Notes: generated by a model from the sequence alone, not told the origin. 64,000 bases of DNA from JACKAQ01 sp965227145 (GCA_965227145.1 OZ245730.1:5270001-5334000), one strand, 5' to 3'. Shown: positions 25,130-34,629, counted from the stretch's first letter. Made by a program: numbers and translations.

Positions 25130-25630
25130 ATGACTGTTGCACAAAAAATCAAAACACGTGACACGCTGGCGCAGCTGCGCATGGATTGGGATTTCGAAGA
25201 CCGCAATGTTGTTTTTACCAACGGTTGTTTCGATATTTTGCATCGCGGCCATGTGGAGTATTTGCAGGAAGCCAAACGGTTTGGCGATATCCTGATTGTC
25301 GGCGTCAACAGCGACGATTCTGTCACCCGGTTGAAAGGTCCCGCAAGACCGCTGATGCCGGCTGATGATCGCGCTTTTATTATCGCATCGTTATTTTTTG
25401 TTGATTATGTTTCTGTTTTTGATGAAGATACGCCGTATGAACTTATCCGGTCGGTTCAACCGGATTTGTTGGTAAAGGGCGGCGATTACGACATCAACGA
25501 CATTGTAGGGAAAGACATTGTTGAAGCACGTGGCGGACGGGTGCTAACCATTCCACTGACACCAAATCGATCCACAACCAATTTTGTTGAAAAGGTAGTT
25601 GCTTTAACCCGAAAAGGAATTCTGAAGTAA
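25130..25630 (+). CDS. hldE: D-glycero-beta-D-manno-heptose 1-phosphate adenylyltransferase
   Basis: Activates heptose-1-phosphate with ATP for lipopolysaccharide core synthesis. The 166-residue protein is the stand-alone nucleotidyltransferase half (RfaE2) of HldE. TNGCFDILHRGHVEYL holds the HxGH catalytic motif, VKGGDYD and NRSTTNFVEKV are the later nucleotide-binding blocks. The start is the ATG at 25130 behind GGGGAG; the frame remains open to 25040 but over an AT-rich hairpin. The kinase half (RfaE1) is not in the window. Followed after 29 bases by the transglycosylase gene. Confidence 0.92.
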   Translation: MTVAQKIKTRDTLAQLRMDWDFEDRNVVFTNGCFDILHRGHVEYLQEAKRFGDILIVGVNSDDSVTRLKGPARPLMPADDRAFIIASLFFVDYVSVFDEDTPYELIRSVQPDLLVKGGDYDINDIVGKDIVEARGGRVLTIPLTPNRSTTNFVEKVVALTRKGILK

Positions 25631-25659
25631 CTGTTGTTATACGGAAGGAGAATCGTTTC

Positions 25660-27522
25660 ATGAAGCAGATCGTGAAGATCGCAGGTTGTATGTTAATGCT
25701 GGTCAGTTTATCCGCATGTAATGTATGGATTTTCAAAAAATCACCCAAAACGGCACCGGCAGCTGAATTGCAGCAAATTTCAGCCTATCTCAACGCCGCC
25801 GAAAGCAACAGCATCAGCGAAGACGCGATGCTGACCGATGGAAATTATTTGAAAGCATTGGAAAAAGCAGACAGCCTTTCCACGCTTTATCCGGAAGATT
25901 CGTTGCTGACCGCGCTGTATTTTCGGGTGAACGATTCTTACGATTCCTACCTTCACCGCATGGTTGTTCTGGATGCGGATACCCTTACCGAAGAAGAAAT
26001 GATGATCGACATCGAACGGCTTTTCGCCGTTTCCGACTCCGCCGGATTTGCAGTGGACTCGCTGGAACAACTTCGGATTCCCTTAATTCTCAACAAAAAA
26101 ATTGAAAATGCCATCAAATATTTTTCCGAAACCCGTCGCGGACGTAAAACTTTCGAAGGCTGGCTAAGACGTGCCGGAAAATACGAAAAGCTGGTCAAAG
26201 GCATTTTGCGGGAAACAGGCGCACCGGAAGAATTGTTTTATCTGGCAATGATCGAAAGCGGATTACGCCCGCAGGCACGTTCATACGCCCGCGCAGTCGG
26301 GATGTGGCAATTTATTTCCGCAACCGGCCGCTATTACGGATTAACCCAAAGCTGGTGGTACGACGACCGTCAGGATGTTATCAAAGCAAGCCGGGCGGCG
26401 GGGCAACATCTGCTCGATTTATATGAGCGCTTCGGCGATTGGTATATTGGCATTGCCGGCTACAATTTCAGCCCCGGAAAAATCGAAAAACGCATCAAAA
26501 CGTATAACGTTAGCGAATTTTGGGATCTGCCAAAACTGCCGAAACAAACCCGAAATTATGTGCCGACGTATCTGGCAGCCGTAACAATCGCCAGCAATCT
26601 TGAAAAATATAATTTTGCGGATATTATTCCGGATAACCCGATTGAATTTGATACGGTAACCATCAAACAAAGCATCGATCTGAATATTATTGCCGAAGCG
26701 GTTGGCAGCACATACAACGAGATTCGCGACCTGAACCCGGCTATTTTGCGCTGGTGCACACCGCCGGATGTTGATGAATGGTTGCTCTACCTGCCTTCCG
26801 GCACCCGCGACACATTTTTGAGCAAATACGATAATTTGCCAAAATCCCAAAAAATGGACTGGGTGCAGCACCGCATTCGTTCCGGCGAAACGCTTTCAAC
26901 AATCGCCCGGCGATATGGTGTTTCAATTACAGAAGTCAAACATTTCAATAAATTATCCGGCAATTTGATTCGCGCCGGACGCACATTAATGATTCCAATT
27001 CCTGCCGGAAAAAGCAGCCCGAAAGCGGTTGCCAGCAACACGCCCAAAAGCACCGCCAGAAAAAGCACCGCACCGCGCTCAACCAGCGCAAGCCTGAACA
27101 GCTCAGCCAAAGTAGTTGCCGATGTTCCCGGACATTATAAACAAGTTTACACCATCCGTTCCGGTGATAACCTGTGGGAAGTCGCCAAAAAGTTTGGTGT
27201 CAGCGTAAATGAACTGCGCGAATGGAACGGGTTAAATTATTCACGGATTATTCGTCCCGGTCAAAAACTGAACATCTGGCTGCCGAATCAATCCGGTAGC
27301 ACAAACGATGCGCTGGCCAGCGCAAATCTGCCGGTACCGGGTGCTGCAACGGTCGCTGAAACATCCGGCGATAACAAAAATACTTACATCGTTCGCTCCG
27401 GTGATACACTGTGGGATATTGCCCGCGCACACAACGTTAGCATCAACGATCTCAAACGCTGGAATGCCAAACGGAACAACAAAATCAAACCCGGTGAAGA
27501 GTTGGTGCTTTACGCAGATTAA
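25660..27522 (+). CDS. mltD: Membrane-bound lytic transglycosylase D-like lipoprotein with three LysM
   Basis: Cleaves peptidoglycan glycan strands in the periplasm. The 620-residue protein has a lipobox LSAC with Cys20. An SLT domain holds the catalytic Glu199 in LAMIESGL, then SYARAVGMWQFI and GIAGYNFSPG. Three LysM units follow at about residues 404, 497 and 576 (HRIRSGETLS, YTIRSGDNLW, YIVRSGDTLW), with a Ser/Thr/Lys-rich linker between the first two. An AAGGAG site precedes the ATG. It lies 29 bases after hldE, so envelope sugar and wall remodelling genes are paired. A strong terminator follows. Confidence 0.92.
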   Translation: MKQIVKIAGCMLMLVSLSACNVWIFKKSPKTAPAAELQQISAYLNAAESNSISEDAMLTDGNYLKALEKADSLSTLYPEDSLLTALYFRVNDSYDSYLHRMVVLDADTLTEEEMMIDIERLFAVSDSAGFAVDSLEQLRIPLILNKKIENAIKYFSETRRGRKTFEGWLRRAGKYEKLVKGILRETGAPEELFYLAMIESGLRPQARSYARAVGMWQFISATGRYYGLTQSWWYDDRQDVIKASRAAGQHLLDLYERFGDWYIGIAGYNFSPGKIEKRIKTYNVSEFWDLPKLPKQTRNYVPTYLAAVTIASNLEKYNFADIIPDNPIEFDTVTIKQSIDLNIIAEAVGSTYNEIRDLNPAILRWCTPPDVDEWLLYLPSGTRDTFLSKYDNLPKSQKMDWVQHRIRSGETLSTIARRYGVSITEVKHFNKLSGNLIRAGRTLMIPIPAGKSSPKAVASNTPKSTARKSTAPRSTSASLNSSAKVVADVPGHYKQVYTIRSGDNLWEVAKKFGVSVNELREWNGLNYSRIIRPGQKLNIWLPNQSGSTNDALASANLPVPGAATVAETSGDNKNTYIVRSGDTLWDIARAHNVSINDLKRWNAKRNNKIKPGEELVLYAD

Positions 27523-27554
27523 AATTAAAAAAAACAGCAGTTTCAATATTATCT

Positions 27555-27603
27555 AAAAAAAGCGTGGTATTTGTTTCATAGACAAACACCGCGCTTTTTT
27601 TTT
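27555..27603 (+). terminator. Rho-independent terminator after mltD
   Basis: AAAAAAAGCG and GGTATTTGT pair with ACAAACACC and CGCTTTTTTT across a 7-base loop, ending in nine T. Confidence 0.85.
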
Positions 27604-27894
27604 CGCCATTTCTCGCTTTCGGTTTTGCCAAAGCGGGAAATAGTGAAATATAAAAACCACCCCAAAATTATTTTTGAAATACCATTTTTCTTGCTAAATT
27701 AAACTTTCGTAGCATCGTCGCAAAGTTATCAATCGCATGCGAAGGCGGGTTTTAACCCAATTTGCATTTGCCTCAAAATGCGTAACCGGGATTTTGCACG
27801 CCCGATTTTCGCAACGCAATTTGGAGCAAAGCACCCAACGCCGCAACTTAAACACTCACGAAAGCGACCAAAACCTTTAAGGAGATTTTATCGC
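27604..27894 (+). other. Long leader before the ATP-grasp operon
   Basis: This 291-base stretch has no gene I can support. TTGAAA (27674-27679) and TAAATT (27695-27700) are a possible promoter with a short 15-base spacer. Downstream are GGGTTTTAACCC (a palindrome at about 27746) and GC-rich CGCATGCG and CACGCCCG segments, so the leader of roughly 190 bases could fold. I recognise no known riboswitch. Confidence 0.35.
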
Positions 27895-28878
27895 ATGAAG
27901 AAAATCGGTATCCTGTTTGGTAGAGAAAACACGTATCCGCATGCATTTGTCGAACGCATTAATGCCAAAAAGCTGAAAGGTATTTATGCAGAATTTGTAA
28001 ATATCAGCAAAGTAGTGCAAGGTGAATGCGATGAATATGCCGTCATTATCGATCGCATATCGCAGGATATTCCATTTTACCGTGCCTATTTGAAAAATGC
28101 GGCATCCGCCGGCGTAGCGGTGATCAATAATCCGTTTTGGTGGAGTGCGGATGATAAATTTTTCAACAATTCGCTGGCGCTTATGGCTGGCGTAAAAGTG
28201 CCCCGCACTGTGTTGTTGCCCTCCAATACCCATCCGCCGGATACGGACGAACGCTCCATGCGCAACCTTTCATATCCGTTAGATTGGGATGCCATTTTCA
28301 GCTATGTCGGTTTTCCGGCGTTCTTTAAGCCATTTGCCGGTGGCGGATGGAAACACGTTTACAAAATCGAAAATCGTGAACAATTTTATCAAACCTATAA
28401 TCAAACCGAACAACTGGTGATGATGTTGCAGGAAGAAATCCAGTTTACGGATTATTACCGCTGCTATTGCCTCGGGCAAAAATACGTCCGGGTGATGCGC
28501 TACGATCCGAAGCAACCTTATCACATGCAATATATTCGCAATGCGCCGCCGGTTGAAGCAAAACTGAATGCAAAAATCGAGGACGCCGTATTGCGCCTTT
28601 GCAGCGGCTTGGGCTACGATTTTAACACTGTGGAACTGGCTATCCGCGATGGCGAGCCGTATGCCATCGATTTCGGCAATCCGGCACCGGACGCCGACTA
28701 CTATTCCGTCGGCGAAGAAAATTTCGAATGGATTGTGGAAACATCTGCCAATTTCGCCATCGAACTGGCAAAAGCACATAAACCCGGCAAAATAAACCTG
28801 ACCTGGGGCAAGTTTGTTACCGACGCGGTAAAAAATCAACGTGTTACGCCGCGTTCATTCAACACATCTAAAAAGTGA
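27895..28878 (+). CDS. RimK-like ATP-grasp protein
   Basis: A 327-residue predicted ATP-dependent carboxylate-amine ligase. It starts with MKKIGILFGRENTYP, a Rossmann-like lobe. The ATP-grasp core shows FPAFFKPFAGGGWKHVYKI (about residues 146-164, with the ATP lysine and glycine-rich loop), VMMLQEEIQF (adenine strand) and AIDFGNPAPDADY near 258, supplying the metal-binding D/E and N. It begins at an ATG behind AAGGAG and lies seven bases upstream of a GCS2-type ligase gene. RimK-like proteins add glutamate or make peptide bonds; the substrate here is unknown. Confidence 0.82.
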   Translation: MKKIGILFGRENTYPHAFVERINAKKLKGIYAEFVNISKVVQGECDEYAVIIDRISQDIPFYRAYLKNAASAGVAVINNPFWWSADDKFFNNSLALMAGVKVPRTVLLPSNTHPPDTDERSMRNLSYPLDWDAIFSYVGFPAFFKPFAGGGWKHVYKIENREQFYQTYNQTEQLVMMLQEEIQFTDYYRCYCLGQKYVRVMRYDPKQPYHMQYIRNAPPVEAKLNAKIEDAVLRLCSGLGYDFNTVELAIRDGEPYAIDFGNPAPDADYYSVGEENFEWIVETSANFAIELAKAHKPGKINLTWGKFVTDAVKNQRVTPRSFNTSKK

Positions 28879-28885
28879 GTTTTGT

Positions 28886-30013
28886 ATGAGCAAGTCCAAG
28901 CTATTTACGATTGGCATTGAAGAAGAATTTCAGATTATCGATCCGGAGACCCGGCAGTTAAAATCGCATATACAGCAGATTATTCAGGGCAGTAAATTAC
29001 CCAGATTAACCGAGCAGCTAAAACCGGAAATGCACCAATCAGTTGTGGAGATTGGCACGCATGTGTGCAATAATATTCAGGAAGCTCGTGAAGATTTACT
29101 GGAATTGCGCACCGGATTAGCCAAAACCGCACTGGAAGCGGATTTGCGCATTGCAGCATCCGGAACGCACCCGTTTTCGCACTGGAAAGATCAGAAAATA
29201 ACTGAACATCCGCGATACAAAACCATCGTGCAGGACATGCAGATGGTTGCCCGGGGCAACCTGATTTTCGGGCTGCATGTGCACGTTGGCATCGACGATC
29301 GTGAAGATGGCATCCAGATTATGAACGCGGCGCGATATTTTGTGCCGCACGTTTTGGCGCTGTCGTCCAACTCCCCGTTTTGGCTGGGACGAAACACCGG
29401 TTTCAAATCCTACCGCGTAAAAGTGTTCGATCGTTTTCCGCGTACCGGATTGCCCGATTATTTCGACAGCCTCGCGGTTTATGAAGATTTTCTGAAGCTG
29501 TTGGTCAAAACCAATTGCATCGACGATGCCAAAAAAATCTGGTGGGATATTCGCCTGCACCCATATTTCGATACGCTGGAATTCCGCATCTGCGATGTGC
29601 CCATGCGTGCCGAAGAAACACTGGCAATTGCCGCGCTGTTTCAGGCGATTGTCGCCAAATTGTATCGCCTCAAAAAACAGAATTTGGGCTTCCGGCTCTA
29701 TCGCCGCTCGCTGATTCTCGAAAACAAATGGCGCGCCAGCCGTTACGGATTGGATGGCAAACTCATCGATTTCGGAAAACAGGAAGAAGTGCCCTGCAAA
29801 GATTTGATCGGTGAATTGCTGGATTTTGTGGAAGAAGTGGTGGACGATTTGGGCGTTCGCGAAGAAATGAATTTCATCAAAGTAATGGTGGAACGCGGCA
29901 GCGGCGCAGATCGTCAATTGGCGATTTGGGAGCAATCCTACGATCTGAAAAACGTGGTGGATTACATCATCGAAGAAACACATTTCGGCTTGCCTGTCAG
30001 CCTGGACGAATAA
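28886..30013 (+). CDS. Carboxylate-amine ligase, GCS2/YbdK family
   Basis: A 375-residue glutamine-synthetase-fold amidoligase. Family marks are TIGIEEEFQIID (residues 8-19), PEMHQSVVEIGT, AASGTHPFSHW near 95, the metal-binding GLHVHVGID near 132, and LEFRICDVPM near 235. E. coli YbdK makes gamma-glutamylcysteine weakly, but the in vivo role of most relatives is unknown. It sits seven bases after an ATP-grasp gene with a terminator immediately downstream, so those two form one transcript. A third ligase-like gene follows. Confidence 0.88.
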   Translation: MSKSKLFTIGIEEEFQIIDPETRQLKSHIQQIIQGSKLPRLTEQLKPEMHQSVVEIGTHVCNNIQEAREDLLELRTGLAKTALEADLRIAASGTHPFSHWKDQKITEHPRYKTIVQDMQMVARGNLIFGLHVHVGIDDREDGIQIMNAARYFVPHVLALSSNSPFWLGRNTGFKSYRVKVFDRFPRTGLPDYFDSLAVYEDFLKLLVKTNCIDDAKKIWWDIRLHPYFDTLEFRICDVPMRAEETLAIAALFQAIVAKLYRLKKQNLGFRLYRRSLILENKWRASRYGLDGKLIDFGKQEEVPCKDLIGELLDFVEEVVDDLGVREEMNFIKVMVERGSGADRQLAIWEQSYDLKNVVDYIIEETHFGLPVSLDE

Positions 30014-30035
30014 AAAAAGCACTTTTTTCGCACAC

Positions 30036-30067
30036 AAGCCGGTGAAATTTTTCACCGGCTTTTTTTT
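30036..30067 (+). terminator. Rho-independent terminator after the GCS2-type gene
   Basis: AAGCCGGTGAA (30036-30046) pairs with TTCACCGGCTT (30051-30061) over a 4-base loop, followed by seven T. Confidence 0.92.
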
Positions 30068-30153
30068 ATACCTTTGCTGCAGAATTGATAAATCATTGAA
30101 AACAATCGGTTGATCGCGTAAATTCCTGCAAATCAAAAACATCAGGGGAAATA

Positions 30154-31338
30154 ATGATTCCGGAAATCCGTGAACAATTCAACACGAATTTTGACCAGAG
30201 CAAATATGATGCGTTCGTCGCTGATATTCACCGCAACAACCGGCAAAGCCTGGTTTTTCGCGTTTGCGAAACGCCGCTGTTTTTGTCCGATGCGTTGCGG
30301 GATAAGTTGATAGAAGCCGCAAATGACGTGATGCGCGTGGTGCGCCAGCCGGATTTTCCCGATCGCTGCAAAAACGCCATTCCGGCGGGAATGAGCGTCG
30401 CCAACGAAACCCCGCATACCCATTTTTTGCAGGTGGATTTTGCAATTTGTCTCGACGAAAACGGGCATCTGCTACCGCAATTGATCGAGCTGCAGGGATT
30501 TCCGTCGCTGTATGCTTTTCAGCATTATCTGGATACCAAGCTTCGCGAATATTTCCCGATCCCGGACGGATTTTTGCCGTTTTTCAGCGGGCTAAATTCG
30601 GAAACCTACAAAGAGAAGCTGGGGAAACTGTTGCTCGGCAATAGCGCGCCGGAAAACGTGGTGCTGTTGGAATTGCAGCCGGAGCAGCAAAAAACCCGCA
30701 TCGATTTTTATCTGACGGAGCAGTATTTCGGGATCCCGTTTGTTTGCGTCACAGATGTTTTTCAGCGCGGAAACAAGCTCTATTATCGCAAAAACGGGCG
30801 GGAAATTCCTATTGAGCGAATTTACTATCGCTTTATTTTTGATGAACTCATTCGCAAAAATATCCAACCGGGATTTGATATTAACGCCGATCTGGATGTG
30901 GAATGGGTGGGTCATCCCAACTGGTTTTTCAAAATCAGCAAACATACGCTGCCGTTAATCAACAGCAAATATTGCCCGCAAACGCATTATTTACATGAGC
31001 TTACGAACTATCCAGATGATCTGGAAAATTATGTGCTCAAGCCGCTGTATTCCTTCGCCGGAACCGGCGTTCAGGTCGATGTCACCAAAGCAATGCTGAA
31101 CGAGATTGACGATCGCGAAAATTACATTTTGCAACGAAAAATTGAATACGCACCGCTCATCAAAACACCGGACGAGCATGCCCGTGTGGAAATTCGCCTG
31201 ATGTTTATTTGGGATGATAAACCTATTCTGGTCAACAACTTACTCCGCACCAGCAAAGGCAAAATGATGGGCGTGGATTTCAACAAAAATAAAACCTGGG
31301 TGGGATCGTCGCTGGCATATCACAGACCGGAAATTTAA
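30154..31338 (+). CDS. ATP-grasp-like protein of unknown function
   Basis: A 394-residue protein whose carboxy-terminal third resembles an ATP-grasp domain: YVLKPLYSFAGTGVQVD (about residues 292-308, lysine and glycine loop), NYILQRKIEY (adenine strand) and VEIRLMFIWDD followed by ILVNNLLRTSKGK, giving an arginine and asparagine for metal and phosphate. The first 280 residues have no motif I recognise. GGGGA precedes the ATG. It follows the ATP-grasp/GCS2 pair on the same strand after a terminator, so it may be a separate transcript in the same pathway. I infer ligase activity with moderate confidence. Confidence 0.7.
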   Translation: MIPEIREQFNTNFDQSKYDAFVADIHRNNRQSLVFRVCETPLFLSDALRDKLIEAANDVMRVVRQPDFPDRCKNAIPAGMSVANETPHTHFLQVDFAICLDENGHLLPQLIELQGFPSLYAFQHYLDTKLREYFPIPDGFLPFFSGLNSETYKEKLGKLLLGNSAPENVVLLELQPEQQKTRIDFYLTEQYFGIPFVCVTDVFQRGNKLYYRKNGREIPIERIYYRFIFDELIRKNIQPGFDINADLDVEWVGHPNWFFKISKHTLPLINSKYCPQTHYLHELTNYPDDLENYVLKPLYSFAGTGVQVDVTKAMLNEIDDRENYILQRKIEYAPLIKTPDEHARVEIRLMFIWDDKPILVNNLLRTSKGKMMGVDFNKNKTWVGSSLAYHRPEI

Positions 31339-31492
31339 TTTAGCTATCATTTATTTTCGACAGCGGAAACAAAACCGGGCTAAATGCTTTAAATACATGT
31401 GTTTTCGGCTTTTCATTGCTTTGGGAATAATGTATATTTAATACCATAACGGTTGTCAAAAACGAGTATTCATTTAATTTGAGAAAAAAAAT

Positions 31493-31975
31493 ATGCGTAC
31501 GATGCTGTTAAAAAATCGGTTGAAGCTTTGGGTAATCGGGGTTGTTTTTCTGCTGGTGAGCGGGTGTAAAATCGGAAATACCTACATTTTGGTTGAGAAG
31601 GGCCTCGGCAGTCAGGAAAGCGCAATTGCAGAGGCACAAAAATATCAATCACGCGGGTTGACCAGCCAGGTTTTTCTCACACGCGATAAACAATACATGG
31701 TAACAATCGGTCCCTATAATTCCAAAGATTCTGCGCTAACAGATCTTGATGAAAAAATTGCCAACAATTTAATCCCGCCGCAAAGCAAGCTTGCCGGACC
31801 AGAAAGCCGGTTGTGGTCGCAGGTTTGGCCGAACCAGCCCATCCAGCCGCCAGGCACAAAACCACCGGCACCGGGAACTGGCACGCCGCCAAAAGAAGGC
31901 GTCCGCGATGAAGTTAAAAAAGATGCTGACAAAGGGATGAAAGATGATTTTGTCGTATATCCTGAAAAACCGTAA
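31493..31975 (+). CDS. Putative lipoprotein with SPOR-like region
   Basis: A 160-residue exported protein with a lipobox LVSGC (Cys25). The middle, roughly residues 35-90, has the alternation of a small SPOR-like fold (AIAEAQKYQSRGLTSQVFL, QYMVTIGPYNSKDSAL), which would bind peptidoglycan. A proline-rich stretch with PPAPGTGTPP and a charged tail follow. The SPOR assignment is tentative. Its stop is two bases from the convergent NtrC-type gene's end. Function not known. Confidence 0.7.
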   Translation: MRTMLLKNRLKLWVIGVVFLLVSGCKIGNTYILVEKGLGSQESAIAEAQKYQSRGLTSQVFLTRDKQYMVTIGPYNSKDSALTDLDEKIANNLIPPQSKLAGPESRLWSQVWPNQPIQPPGTKPPAPGTGTPPKEGVRDEVKKDADKGMKDDFVVYPEKP

Positions 31976-31977
31976 CA

Positions 31978-33324
31978 TCAGCCATCCGGGTTGATGTCGA
32001 AACGCTCCATCATCGAATACAATCTGCGGCGGGTAATACCCAAAAGCTCTGCGGCGTGCGTGCGATTGCCGTCCGCTTTTTCCAGCGCCTGCCGGATCAA
32101 TTTTTTCTCGAAATCATCCAGTTTTATGCCTGAATCGGGCAACACAAATTCACCGGGTTTTGCCGAATGCGCGATCATTTTGCGGGTTGACGGCAAATCC
32201 TCCCGCGTAATCATGCCGTTGCAAACGATGGCGGCGCGTTCAATCGCGTTTTGCAATTCCCGCACATTTCCCGGCCAATCGTAATCCATTAATTCCGAGA
32301 GCGCCAGCCGGTCGATATCCTGCGCAGCGGATTGCGCTACAAAATGATGCACCAGCGCCGGGATGTCCTCTTTGCGCTCCCGCAACGTTGGCAGTGTCAA
32401 CTGAAACACATTCAGGCGGTAATACAAATCCTGCCGGAATCGCCCGCTTTCCACCATTTCTTCCAAATTTTGATGGGTTGCCGCAATAATCCGAACATCC
32501 ACAATGATGCGCTCGTTGCTGCCGAGCCGGTAAATTTCCTTATTTTGCAACACGCGCAGCAACTTTGCCTGCGTTGCCGGACTGATATCGCCGATTTCAT
32601 CCAGAAAAATACTGCCGCCGCCAGCCTGCTCAAATTTGCCGATGCGCCGGTGCGTTGCGCCGGTGAACGCTCCTTTTTCGAAACCGAACAATTCGCTTTC
32701 CAGCAAATTTTCCGGCAACGCGGCACAATTTACCGTCACAAACGGTTTGTTCTTCCGCTGCGACGAACCGTGAATGGCGTGTGCAACCAACTCTTTTCCG
32801 GTGCCGCTTTCGCCGCGAACCAGCACGGTTGCATCGTTCTCGCTCGCCTTCTTGATGAGCCGGTAAATCTGCTGCATTTTTTTGCTTTTGCCAATCATCT
32901 CGCTAAAAAATACCGGCGTTTCATCCTGTTTTTTCAACCGCTGATTTTCCGCGATCAGCCGTTGCTGATCCAGAATCCGCCGGATTCGCAACGTCAGTTC
33001 ATCCATATCCGGAAACGGTTTGATGAGATAATCAAACGCCCCTTTTTTGAGCGCTTCGATGGCGGTTTGTTGCGTGGCGTAAGCGGTCATCATGATAAAT
33101 TCAGTTTGCGGATACTGCTGTTTCACCTGCTCCAGCAGCGCCATTCCGCTGATGCCGTCCATACGCAAATCGCTGATGATGACATCCACCGCATTTTCTG
33201 AGAGATGCACCAACGCCGCTTCGCCGGAAGTGACATAGGTTGCCGGCAACGCCTCCAACTCCAGCGACGCTTTGATCACTTTGCAGAATTTTTCTTCGTT
33301 ATCAACGATGAGAATTTGGGGCAT
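31978..33324 (-). CDS. NtrC-family sigma-54-dependent response regulator
   Basis: A 448-residue transcription activator. REC domain with phospho-acceptor Asp52 (IISDLRMDG) and IKPF lysine; AAA+ domain from about residue 140 with Walker A GESGTGKE, the sigma-54 contact loop FEKGAFTGAT and Walker B FLDEIGD, and an R-finger region RFRQDLYYRL; carboxy-terminal Fis-type helix-turn-helix (THAAELLGITRRRLYSMM). All three parts look intact. No cognate kinase is adjacent, although a TPR protein gene lies 21 bases upstream on the same strand and may be cotranscribed. Targets are unknown. Confidence 0.95.
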   Translation of the reverse strand: MPQILIVDNEEKFCKVIKASLELEALPATYVTSGEAALVHLSENAVDVIISDLRMDGISGMALLEQVKQQYPQTEFIMMTAYATQQTAIEALKKGAFDYLIKPFPDMDELTLRIRRILDQQRLIAENQRLKKQDETPVFFSEMIGKSKKMQQIYRLIKKASENDATVLVRGESGTGKELVAHAIHGSSQRKNKPFVTVNCAALPENLLESELFGFEKGAFTGATHRRIGKFEQAGGGSIFLDEIGDISPATQAKLLRVLQNKEIYRLGSNERIIVDVRIIAATHQNLEEMVESGRFRQDLYYRLNVFQLTLPTLRERKEDIPALVHHFVAQSAAQDIDRLALSELMDYDWPGNVRELQNAIERAAIVCNGMITREDLPSTRKMIAHSAKPGEFVLPDSGIKLDDFEKKLIRQALEKADGNRTHAAELLGITRRRLYSMMERFDINPDG

Positions 33325-33345
33325 GGTATCTGTATTTTGGGGTGA

Positions 33346-34491
33346 TTATTTCAGAATCGCGCGCAGCAAAATCATGAAGCCTTTTTCGTGGCTGCGAATG
33401 GTATCCAGATTTTTTTGGGCTTCCTCAAAACCGGGCGCAAGCTCCAGCGCTTTTTCAAATTCGCTCATGGCTTTCATCAGCAATCCACGGCTTTTGATGA
33501 GGTTGAACGTTCCCAAATCGTTCCAATAGTCCGGATAATGTTGCGTATCGCTATCATTTGCCACAAAAATGGATTGGTATTTATTGATGGTTTCCAGCGT
33601 CAGGTCTTTTCCGCCAAACAAAAATCGCAGAAAAAATTCAAATATTTTTTCCCGGTCAGAAACCAGATCGACCAATTTTAGCTGGAATTGCTCCAGCTCC
33701 GGAATAATGGTGTTGTGCTGATTGTCGCGCAACAGCTCCAGCAATTGGTTAAATTCTTTTTGCCACATCGGTACGCGATATTTCGACAAGTCACGCACCT
33801 GCTTTAGATAGATGGAAACACGCGCCGGAACAGCAACAGCCTCCGGGTCATGCGCGCCATGCAACGCAGATTTGTAAAGCGCCACGCCAAGGTTAAACTG
33901 GGCTTCCACATATTTGGGATTCAGGCGAATTGCTTCCTTAAACAGTGACATTGCTTCGTCATATTCATCCAAAAAGAGATGCGCCAATCCGTAATAGTTT
34001 AAAAAATCCGGGAATTTTTCGCTCATATTGAGCGCGGTTTTGAACGTTTCTTTGGCGGTCACAAATTTCCGGGATTTCAAATAACTGACGCCCAACCCGA
34101 TAAATGCGCGGTTAAAACTGTGATCCTGCTCCAGCGAGGTTTTGAATTCGCGGATCGATTCCTCAAACAAATTGCGTTTCAGGAATAAAATGCCCAGATA
34201 ATAATGCGATTTCGGGTGGCGGTAACGCATCAATTTTTCCTGAACCAGATACAGCGATTCCAGTTCATCGATTACATTTTGGTGAAAATTTTCGGTTACT
34301 TTGCTCAGGAAATCGTAATCGTGTCCGATGCGGTCTTTGCGCAAATTAATGTCGTATTGGCGGGAAAGAAGGAACATCCCTCGTTCAAAAACTTCGGTGA
34401 TAATGCGATTGTGCTCAATCATTGCGCCGGTGTGAATGTGAAATTCCCGGTCAAAAATCTCAATCTTGTCGTGTAATCCAAAATTTTCCAC
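33346..34491 (-). CDS. Tetratricopeptide repeat protein
   Basis: A 381-residue soluble protein without signal peptide. TPR units are clear from residue 95 to about 205 (HYYLGILFLKRNLFEESIRE, AFIGLGVSYLKSRKFVTAKE, FLNYYGLAHLFLDEYDEAMS, AQFNLGVALYKSA), and one more unit is near the end (KAMSEFEKALELAPGFEEAQ). The start is a GTG at 34491 preceded by GAGGG. It lies 21 bases upstream of the NtrC-type regulator gene, so a regulatory scaffold role is possible but inferred. Confidence 0.82.
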   Translation of the reverse strand: MENFGLHDKIEIFDREFHIHTGAMIEHNRIITEVFERGMFLLSRQYDINLRKDRIGHDYDFLSKVTENFHQNVIDELESLYLVQEKLMRYRHPKSHYYLGILFLKRNLFEESIREFKTSLEQDHSFNRAFIGLGVSYLKSRKFVTAKETFKTALNMSEKFPDFLNYYGLAHLFLDEYDEAMSLFKEAIRLNPKYVEAQFNLGVALYKSALHGAHDPEAVAVPARVSIYLKQVRDLSKYRVPMWQKEFNQLLELLRDNQHNTIIPELEQFQLKLVDLVSDREKIFEFFLRFLFGGKDLTLETINKYQSIFVANDSDTQHYPDYWNDLGTFNLIKSRGLLMKAMSEFEKALELAPGFEEAQKNLDTIRSHEKGFMILLRAILK

Positions 34492-34629
34492 AGAACCCTC
34501 GGTAATCTGTTCCGCTGCGCCATTTTCCGATAAACTGATGCAATGCGTTTAAAAAAATAAGTATGGAATTTAAACAAAATCGTGCGCAATCACACGCCGA
34601 TTATTCAAAAATACGAAAAAATCAGCAAA

